A stretch of DNA of 34,437 nucleotides from an uncultured Eubacterium sp. Its GTDB lineage: Bacteria; Bacillota; Clostridia; Lachnospirales; Lachnospiraceae. How positions within the stretch are numbered: the stretch's first letter is position 1; every line of letters starts with the position of its first letter. A program made the translations under genes and the position numbers. The notes beneath the pieces were generated by a model. The model was given only the letters and a program-made list of their open reading frames with translations. It was not told the DNA's origin and ran no database searches. The stretch covers positions 1-34,437 of the forward strand of contig CAJOOU010000161.1 of assembly GCA_905236735.1 (NCBI GenBank), read 5' to 3'. Below are positions 9,601-17,300 of this stretch, piece by piece.

Positions 9601-11335
9601 CCAGAGCGATATAGTTGACAGGAATCTCCTCGGAAGCCTTCTTGAAACGCTGGACACCTGCCTGACAGAGACTACAGCAACTGATGATGTGCAGTATGAG
9701 ACAATAACTACTCCGGGCACATATACAAAGCAGACAGCATTTGATGAAGTAACGGCCATTTGCGAAGCAGCGGCAGAGGTATACGAAGATACCGAGAGCC
9801 TGCAGAGCGATATAGATATTGAAGTGCTCAAGGTAAGGGCAGCAATTAAACAGTATCAGCAAAATACAAGGACAATAGAGGATGACCTTATCAGCGTGGA
9901 TGGCTCTACAATTACCGTGACGATACCGGAAGGCAAGAGTTTTGACTACATTATCTACTGCGTTGAGGACTATACGGATGTAGAGACCGGATACAAACCG
10001 CCACTTGCAACAATATGGAAAGACTGGACAGGCATTTGCTCATGTGATTACTACAGGATAGAAAACCTTGATTCGAACAATCAGTATAAATTAACAAATG
10101 TTCCTGACGGAGTATATTCATTCCAGATTAAGGTTGACGGAAAGATTTACTACAGAAATCCGATAGTAAGTGCTCAGACGGGCAACAAGGTTGCAGTAGC
10201 CAAGCCTTATCTTACCAGCGGAGACAGGACAGGCACAGGATATGTAGGCGATGCATACAGGCTTCTGCAGCAGGTTGTAACATATACGGATGCCAAGAGA
10301 ACAGGCGCTACTCCATATATAAGCGATGCGCTTTATGAGCAGCTCGAATCCAAGATGGATGAGGCCATAGAACTCGGCAATTCGATTACAGAAGAAGATG
10401 AGAGCAGGGCGGCAGAGCTTGTGGACGAGGCAGCGGAGCTTCGGACTCTCATAAGAAAAGCAGAAAATGCAAAGGTATACTCGCTTGAAGCAAACGAAAC
10501 AACCATAACCTGTGAGGATGCTTCCAAAGGAAGTTTCAGCAGCCTTAACTCAAACGGACAGCTTACACAGATGATAGTGGCAAAGGGAGAGCACAGCACC
10601 TGGAGTTCATTTGCAAAGATGCCTTATTCGCAGGTACATCTCGAGCAGAACTCAAATAACACTGTAGGCGGCGAGTTTGAAGTATCCGGAGACGGAGTAT
10701 ACACGGCATATCTGAAATACAGAAACGGCACATATGAGTTTAAGACATTTACGGAAAGCGGATTTGCAGCATATCCGTTTACGGCGGCAAGAGTCGGAAA
10801 CGAACTTGTGATAACCATACCGGAAGAATGCGCAGGAAGCGTAGAGAATGTTTCATATGTAGGCTTTGTTTCAACCAAATATGACGAGACAAATTATATA
10901 GACATAACACAAAGCGCAGAAAACGGAGAGGAAAACAGCAAGGTTTATACGGCGCAGCTCCTTGGTATAACAGACCATACGGTATATGTAAAGATGGGAG
11001 AAGATGAATACCTGATAACCGTTCCTCTCGGGAATGTACCTCTCGTAAAGATTTATTCTTACAGCGAAAGCGGAGAAGCGTTGATAGGCGTTTTGACACA
11101 GGATAAGACCTGCGAGTGGACCGCATATGCACTGGACAACTGTAATACCTGGGATGATATGCTAAGAGCAGAAAGCGGTGTAAGATACATTTCACAAAAT
11201 GAACTGGTACACATCACCGGAAGCGGTGAGGGAGACGCAATAACATTCTATTTCAAAGGAAAGAATTCGAATCCGAACTACATAACCCAGATATCGGGAG
11301 TCGGAATCGTATCGGCAACTGAAATAACGGAATGA
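3632..11335 (+). CDS. Giant secreted multidomain surface protein 1 (2567 aa): GLUG-like, InlB B-repeat-like, ~9 'GWYTF' beta modules, FIVAR-like helical segments
   Basis: N-terminal hydrophobic signal/anchor (LTVVMAVLVVALMAMAYLAFMA), RBS ggaggag, GAFDGNGYVIYSL, YTFLGWYDNEEG / FAGWYKVDEETG / FEGWYLDAEGT, repeated YYQLTS...W..YVKNGQ...NGxxGYK...GWYTFxxxY. No LPXTG, SLH or other recognised anchor at the C-terminus. Confidence 0.93.
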   Translation: MKTKLLKTGKLTVVMAVLVVALMAMAYLAFMASFTNNKYTSNETGISVAELAEGTLPKTSMLRVQDRTQVTDSDVFTSIAALESVDTDVLKAKVYDISLVDGNGNEMQPDGPVLVSIEVPEGFNPDALALYYIEDGIEAMEQVDIEVSEGVITFERDHFCKFCLMSTANALEDKGKDNGSANLSWYVNNADADTYYITTGADLRGLALVSKGSVKFDSATGMVKSDGDNTAPQTNFSGKTIILLNDVTMSDTEWEGIGSSAYPFAGAFDGNGYVIYSLSGEGLFGYISAGGTVKNLGVENADILTSNSSVGVIAGVNRGSVCNSYVYNSTITPTFGGYVGGAIGSLNATGTVKNVYTADINITRAADTSGVVADGYSEESCIKIYTTYGESQAQIITAEELRSLSATLNENIESLGDGAYSQWQLSSGGLHPVFMTHGESSYAVIHAATVINGEASSEEAFISADEENYETEIYYDMYNGYAGIEFTAKPSDENYTFLGWYDNEEGRGEAVTKSEKLSIDSYPGEDKHYYAVYQGGPFILTLTTDGHGVAYGGENAESEIRVTRGSSVTVYADGNTGWAFAGWYKVDEETGEITGEALSTDRSFTCAYTVAPEGNMTLRAVFEEGLSIRLDFVDGQDSSYGNLFHIGGNAILLGEAFEVDATANAGYAFEGWYLDAEGTNLLSNDANYSKTISNHSELELTIYAKFKEADSPYAETTGADGIVMIKDPTQLATRVIYQYSGSVPYNWLGWTKFWRNGQGIDANGNAKSTWETGYNAEAYAWNGSSGYKSLSKDITSTGIILEYPGYYSFIIYDASGNIMNFQCIEVTEDDFSTETVFPSISKKYSTITFHDTQDNANEVYYQLTSTNTSAVSCPKVYESWAGFVKNGQETDVLPVNGSNGYKTLKAVDYSFDGLSIKVTTAGWYTFFYKFGVNQTKAVYILITQEDIEDGKGGVPSVKANYTMGTAAYAVISVKTPPVDDATKYAVKFTNKTTGASTIVDMYGTYQSTGKNYIVYSKSLSAGTKYLIQSLAYVNGEYIENGESYTFTTADATVASNVSGYYGNSASGICYTNNANGKLNMYGANGIRTTYGTGGWNLYRNSDSSTASLSESESVQIIPTLSIIKGTSGTEYVKLTYLLRNNTNATVNDYSIAIGADTQIGSLDSAPIERTDYGLQMSDNSGNVMALIANAESTVDGLYGKSTTATSMWFGRYSGHTSASNRYVNITSPVSGVDSAMIVAWAGMTLAPGEVKECSVIMGVVGSGVLVNQATIPEVSSTDGNFEIASNNTATAENIFTSVYYAYVSEDQDAAECPFTYNTTANNLNTLKAQGLQYKGVNGSTGIGEISGELIEEGTGQNNLVDYEEPGWYTFVFNYTSYVYTDATSKQIQSSERKCIAVNVKITDEDLYGHPQVRKSSNKLLALSNGANAISVVYQLSSLAVDEDFPYLYTDWGEYVKNGRGLNDTQNSEKYINANTSSGYQGTGFTDIVDGQSVVADRRTFTITTPGWYTVILKYIDDNGKTKSVYKYIKFTESDLAGISPDIEKTYSTITFKDNESKLKSAYYQLTSLDNINETAFLRAYAYGEGTNYTTVGQRLYKNSNYLTDLEVFKRIGLYASAEDYANGNMSNALMGINGEEGYTYFKTAPMDGASIRLDTPGWYTFILNYGDGYQAIKYAYISEADTQHVPLATVDPETGILTIDANGHTVSEAYVQWTCAYTDGDDAIPAASKFSTWHRYYTHGQSVTANDFNKEDGYKAVKIGTDTNSTGQLALYYSGWYTCFIRYEGGVQIQYVCLEADGDMPEIVQAVGDEEVNGTDNRYMLTYTDGMTGANIAKYAYGYIGNTQEAVENALAGKEGIYSWYGMTRACTGDITVVTEPVTPGVNGRTFNIVADKAGYYAVMVSDIYYGNHYYIASITNDVPLREESDEHVPNLYVEGNKVVSIGGDGAVYMKASSDETYTKGSELIITTGGNGTVDVIDSAGRNYRVAYVAQSDIVDRNLLGSLLETLDTCLTETTATDDVQYETITTPGTYTKQTAFDEVTAICEAAAEVYEDTESLQSDIDIEVLKVRAAIKQYQQNTRTIEDDLISVDGSTITVTIPEGKSFDYIIYCVEDYTDVETGYKPPLATIWKDWTGICSCDYYRIENLDSNNQYKLTNVPDGVYSFQIKVDGKIYYRNPIVSAQTGNKVAVAKPYLTSGDRTGTGYVGDAYRLLQQVVTYTDAKRTGATPYISDALYEQLESKMDEAIELGNSITEEDESRAAELVDEAAELRTLIRKAENAKVYSLEANETTITCEDASKGSFSSLNSNGQLTQMIVAKGEHSTWSSFAKMPYSQVHLEQNSNNTVGGEFEVSGDGVYTAYLKYRNGTYEFKTFTESGFAAYPFTAARVGNELVITIPEECAGSVENVSYVGFVSTKYDETNYIDITQSAENGEENSKVYTAQLLGITDHTVYVKMGEDEYLITVPLGNVPLVKIYSYSESGEALIGVLTQDKTCEWTAYALDNCNTWDDMLRAESGVRYISQNELVHITGSGEGDAITFYFKGKNSNPNYITQISGVGIVSATEITE
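4370..4730 (+). other. GLUG-motif-like region of giant protein 1
   Basis: YPFAGAFDGNGYVIYSLSGEGLFGYISAGGTVKNLGVENADILTS...VGGAIGSLNATGTVKNVYTAD. Confidence 0.65.
5040..5755 (+). other. InlB B-repeat / Listeria-Bacteroides repeat-like units in giant protein 1
   Basis: Three units each ending in F.GWY: YTFLGWYDNEEG, WAFAGWYKVDEE, YAFEGWYLDAEG. Confidence 0.7.
5790..10760 (+). repeat. Series of ~9 diverged 'G[WYV]Y[TSA]' beta modules in giant protein 1
   Basis: Module-terminal motifs PGYYSFII (~6041), AGWYTFFYKF (~6395), PGWYTFVFNY (~7726), PGWYTVILKY (~8144), PGWYTFILNY (~8598), SGWYTCFIRY (~8953), AGYYAVMV (~9311), DGVYSFQIKV (~10110), DGVYTAYLKY (~10694). Confidence 0.8.
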
Positions 11336-11376
11336 TAAGTATACAAAATCAGAAAGTATGAAAAGGAGGTTTGTAT

Positions 11377-14300
11377 ATGCGAAAGAGAATCAGTGGAATA
11401 CCAAAAAGTTACAAAATTCTCGCTGTAATCCTCGCACTTGCTTTCGTTCTTGCAAACATCACTAACATTACAAATGCCGGTGATGAAGAGGAAGACACCA
11501 CTGCCATGGAAGTTATCCAGGAAGTGGGAGAAGAAGGCGAAATCGCGGAAGAGCAGCCACAGGAGGAAACAGAGGAGGCAGCCGTAGAGACTGCTGAGGA
11601 GACTTCTGTAAAGACAACCACAGAGACTATCGAGAACAAGAGATTTGATGTTTCGGTAGAAGAAGAGTCTGTAGGCGCACTCGGAGATGCAACAAAGGTT
11701 ACAGTCGAGGATGTTACGAATGATGTGGATGAAACCAAGATAGAGCAGGTGCTCTCTGATGCAGATATGGATGCAGACGAGGCGGTAACCCAGACTCTGG
11801 ATATTACCCTTGTTACATCTTCGGGCGAAGAGACGCAGCCGGCTTCGGATGTTACGGTTTCCATCCCGGTACCTGATGATATGGATGCATCTACCGTAAA
11901 GGTATATAATCTTGACGACGGTAACAAGCCTGTGGAAGTAGATGCTGTTGTATCAAACGGATATGTACAGTTTACAAGAGACCATTTCTGTAATTTCTGC
12001 CTTGTTGCGCTTGGCGTTAACCACGGCGAAGATGTAAGAGAGATTTCCGATGCATCTGTTTACTGGTATGCAAAGGATACCACGGCAAGTACATTCTACA
12101 TCTCAAATGGTGCAGAACTCAGAGGTCTTTCACTTCTTACCAGAGGTAAGGTAGTATACGACGCTACAACAGGTGTGGTATATGATACGCAGGAAGCAGG
12201 CGAACATCAGCAGGAGACAAACGGAGCCTTAAACTTCAGCGGCAAGACAATAGTACTTTCATGTGACATAACAATGTCTTCTTCAATGGAGTTTGACGGA
12301 CTTGGCACACAAAGCACACCGTTTGCAGGTACATTCGACGGTAACGGGTATGTTATCAAGAATCTTCACCTTGCGCCTTCGTCAGGATATGTTGGAATGT
12401 TTGCATATGCAAACGGAGCTGTTATAAAGAACTTGGGCCTTGTAGGTGCTACATACAGCAGCTCACAGTATTGTGACGGTGCAGCCATACTTGTTGGTAA
12501 GGGTACTAATGTTACAATCCTTAACTCATATTTATACAACCCGACCATAACAATGAAATCAGATGAATCATCATTTTATGTTGGTGCAATTGCTGCAAAT
12601 GCGACAGGTACGGTAAAGAACTGTTATGTGGCAGGCGTAAGCAAGAATATAGGATATACTGATACAACAATGACAAATGCGAATGCGGTATATACGGCGT
12701 TCGGAAGCGATACCACCTGTGACAACTGCTACAGTGACAGCGCTTCTAAGACAACTCTTACATTCAATGCAAGCGGAGACAACACCGGCAGCAGCAACGA
12801 TTCGGTTGTGGGCGTCACAGTAGTATCGGCAGCTCAGGTATCTTCAAGTGCTGCAGCAGGATCTGATACTCCGGGTGTGGCAGCCCTCCTTAATGCGGGC
12901 GCAGTATCAAACGGCACCGTAGAGGTAGGTCATACAATCTATGCGCTTTCAGGCGGAAGACCGATAATCCAGGCAGGCGTTACCGAGGTAACTTCCGGAA
13001 CTCTCAATGTAAAGGTAGTAAGCAACGGCGTTATAAGCACAAAAGCAGGATATCTTTATACAAAGAACCTTGAAAGTGATTCATACAGCACACCGTCTAC
13101 ATCCATTGCAACAATAATGGTGGCAGACTATGGCAATATCTTTATTAAACAGGCAGCAAATACAGACTACACCTTCGTGGGCTGGTATCTTGATAAAGAA
13201 GGAACGCAGCAGTATACTCCGGCCGAGGGTTCATACAACAGTGATGAGATTCAGATTGAGCAGAGCTCAGAGAATGTTACTGTTTATGCGGTATATACAG
13301 GCGGACCGGCGAGCGTAAGTGTTTATGCCGTAGATAACGGAGCTGACGGACAGGGTCAGGCATATGATGCAGCAGAACTTGTTATTGTTGATTCTGAAAA
13401 GAATTCCAAGGGTACAAGTGCAGAAGGCGATATGAATTCGACAGTAACCGTGGCAGTAGCAGCTCCTACAGATCTTGGTTCAAACGGTAAGCAGTTCCTT
13501 GGATGGTATATATCATCCGATTCGGATAATACAACTACGGTAGATTTCGATACAGATACCTTCCTTGGTGATGACAAGGCTCCTATCACATATACCGAAG
13601 ACGGTGAGACAAAAACTGCATATTATGCAACAACCCTCAAACTTACAGGCAGAAATATGGTTGTTAAGGCAGTATTTGCAAATTCGGTACAGATACAGCT
13701 TATGTATGGTACATACTATGAGAGCGACAGTGCAGATACGGGAACTATGTGTGATGCTTCAATGGGTATTACACAGATAACTCCGGGTGGAGTTGTTGTA
13801 GAGCAGAACGGACAGGTTCTCGGCTCACAGGCATATGTAGCCCTCGGCGGAACCTATACGGTTACGGCCAAGTCAAAGGCAGGATACAGCTTCGCAGGCT
13901 TCTACAGCAATGCAAGCTGCCGTCCTCAGTATCTCATAACAACCGACCAGTCATATACAACAACATTAAGCGATACATCAGATACAATACTGGTTAAGAT
14001 TTATGTGGCATATGTGCCTACCTCAACAGCAACTATAACTCATGACGGAAATACTATTACCATTAACGATGACGGACAGATTCTTCAGAAGGTGGTATGG
14101 CAGTACTCAGGTACATGCAAGTTCGCATACTCTTCATGGAACAGCTATGTACAGAACGGACTTGGAAAATATACAAACGCAAACAATATAAAGAGTGCTT
14201 CAGTTGTTAATGTAGGCGGCTACAGAAGTGACTACAGCGCGAACAAGAATGCATTTGAGTGGAACGGCAGCAACGGATACTTTATGATTTTCAACAGTGA

Positions 14301-17300
14301 TACAACCGGTATGAACTCACCTATTTCTGGCAAGCAGATTACCGTAATGTATCCGGGACATTATACCTTCCTTCTTACACCAAAGAACGGCGTAATGTAT
14401 TCTGTAGATGTTGAAATTACCGCAGACGAGATGGGTACACTTACAGGTGAGCCGGATGTTTCCAAAAACGGGGCAACTCTTACGGTAAACGGAAACGGAA
14501 ATACTATCGTTCAGGCATTCTACCAGCTTACAACAACAGACCTTACAGGCGATGAGCCGTCTGTAGCAACAAGCTGGTACAGATACACGGTAAACGGTCA
14601 GCAGACAGTATACGATTCATCGTTTGACAGACAGTTTGACCTCAGAACATACAACGGTGCAAACGGATATATCAATCTCGGAGCAAATTGCGACGGCATA
14701 CAGATTCAGGCCAACAGATTCGGCTACTATACATTCTGGATCAAGTACGGCGAGGAAGGCAATATTGTTCAGAGAGTAGTAAGAGTTGGCAATGTGGCCG
14801 GCGAAGACGAGGAAGAGTTTGACGAAGAGGAAGTAGGAGACGCAATTATCTCTGTTCTTCAGAAAACATCCTATGCAAACACATCATGGGTATATGCAAA
14901 GGTTAAATTCGTAGCTCAGGACGGCGCACAAAAATACGGCGTCAAGTTCAATGATACACTGGTTGAAATGAACGGCGGCGCATACGGCGGATACTACTAC
15001 ATAGAAACCAAAGCTCTTACAGCAGCTACCGATTATACAATGATACCTGTATATTACAACGGGTCCGACTGGGTAGAGTTTGGTAATGCAAAGTCACTTA
15101 CTACACCGAATGCAACAGTTCAGTCAAACTACGGCTCAGGCTACTATGGCAACACTGCATCAGGCGTTGCATTTAAGACAATGGTAAACGGCAGTGACCA
15201 GAAGAACGAAGCTGTAGGTAAGACATCATCAGGTTCAAACGTAAAAACAACTTATGCCAACCAGGGCTGGCATCTTTCAACATCAGGAGCATCAACAGTA
15301 ACAGTCAGCGCATCCGCAGGCCTTAAGACAGGTACATCCGGAACGGAATACGCTAAATATACATATGTACTTCATAACAACTCAGACCAGGCGGTATCCG
15401 GATACAAACTCGGACTTTGGACAGATGTTCAAATAGGTGATAACGATTACGCTCCTATAAGCGCAATGAATTACGGCTTCATGATGGAGGATACACATAC
15501 ATCATGCTCGACGGCAGGACTTGGATTTGCCCTTGTTGCAAATTCGGATGTATATCCTGACGGACTTACGGGTTCAACAACCTGCACCTCATACTGGTAC
15601 GGCAGATACTACCAAGCATCAAACAACGTATTTAACAGCACATCAACACAGTATCTTACAGGACTTGATTCGGGTGCTGCAATCTCATGGCAGAATATTA
15701 CGATTCCTGCAGGTGATTGCTACGTAATCACAATTTACATGGGCGTAACCGATGCGGCAACACTCAGAAATACAGCATCTGTAAGTTATGACCCGGGCAT
15801 CAACCACACCCGTGATACGGCAGAAGTGCTTCCTAACGGCACAACAGGTTCATACAACACTATTGAAAAGGTTTACTATCAGCTCAGTTCAACAAATACC
15901 GGAGCTTCAACAAATCCGTATGTATTTGATGAATATATAACCAATGATGATGAGAACGGCAGAGCAGTACTTAACGAAACAAGTCTTCAGAACGGACTTG
16001 CATCATTTAAGGCAAATGGTGTGCAGTACAAGAGTGTAAACGGCACACAGGGCTATAGAACAATTTCGGGACCGTCGGTAAGCGGATTTGATTATCAGAA
16101 TGGTTCGGATGCATATTCTGCAGCTAATATAAACATTATAGAGACTGCAAATACAAACTGGACAAGTGGAGACAGCCAGGCGAACAAACTACAGTTTACA
16201 GAGGCAGGATGGTACACCTTCCTTATCCAGTACAAAGAATACTACTCAACAGGTGAGGAATCATCAGACGGACAGTCTCAGGTAACATGGCATTATGTTA
16301 CAAAACTTGCAGTTATAAATGTAAAAGTAACAGAAGATGATATAAGTGCTCAGCCTAGTGCTACAGCCATTGATAACACTATTGCAATCTTTAACAGCGG
16401 AGCAGAACTTACAAGCGTAAATTATCAGCTCACAAGCGTAGACCTTGATGCAGCAACAATACCGGTACTTTACAGTACATGGTACAGATACTGCCAGACA
16501 GGTAAGGGCTTTGATGCAGATGACAATCCGGTAGGCGACGCAGATGTTATAGCTAAGTTTACCGAGGCAAACGGTTCATCCGGAACACGCTCAACAGGCA
16601 GCGGACTTACAGGAACAGACGATCCTATATATGGTGTTAAGCAGATAGTACTTACCCAGCCGGGATGGTATACGGTAATACTTAATTACAATAATTCAGC
16701 AGGTACTGCTAAACAGGTAATTAAATATCTTTACTTCTCAGAAGAGAACATCAATTACGGTGTTCCGAGAATAAATAAGACCGGTAATAACATTACGGTA
16801 TCCAACTTTGGCGGAACAATCAGTCAGGTATTATACCAGCTGACAACATACGACGAGCAGTATATCGACGAAAACTATGACGACGGCGCAGCAGGATATC
16901 TTGCAGCAGGAACAGACTTTATAGAGGATTACGGATATGGCTCAGGAAGATACTATACAACAATAGGTCAGGACAAGTATCGTAAACAAAATTCTACGGG
17001 AGACTTTACAATCTTCTCCAGAATAGGTCTTTTCGAGACAGAGGAAGACTTTAATACTTACAATGCTGAAACCAATGATACAAGGTCGGCTCTCCTCTTA
17101 AAGACAAACGGCAGCGCAGGTTACAGAAGTGCACATCTTTCAACCGAAGATTCAAGTGCCAATATTACCGTAAGAACAGCAGGCTGGTACACATTAAGAA
17201 TTACCTACGGTACAGTAACAATTACAAGATATGTCCAGATTACAGAAGCTGATATCCAGGGCGCAAATGCACCTACGGCATCAATAAATGAGACAACAGG

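Noticed and set aside
11340-11377. Hairpin tatacaaa/tttgtata around the RBS of giant protein 2
   Set aside because: Only 8 AT-rich base pairs with a ~22-nt loop; too weak to claim as a regulatory structure.
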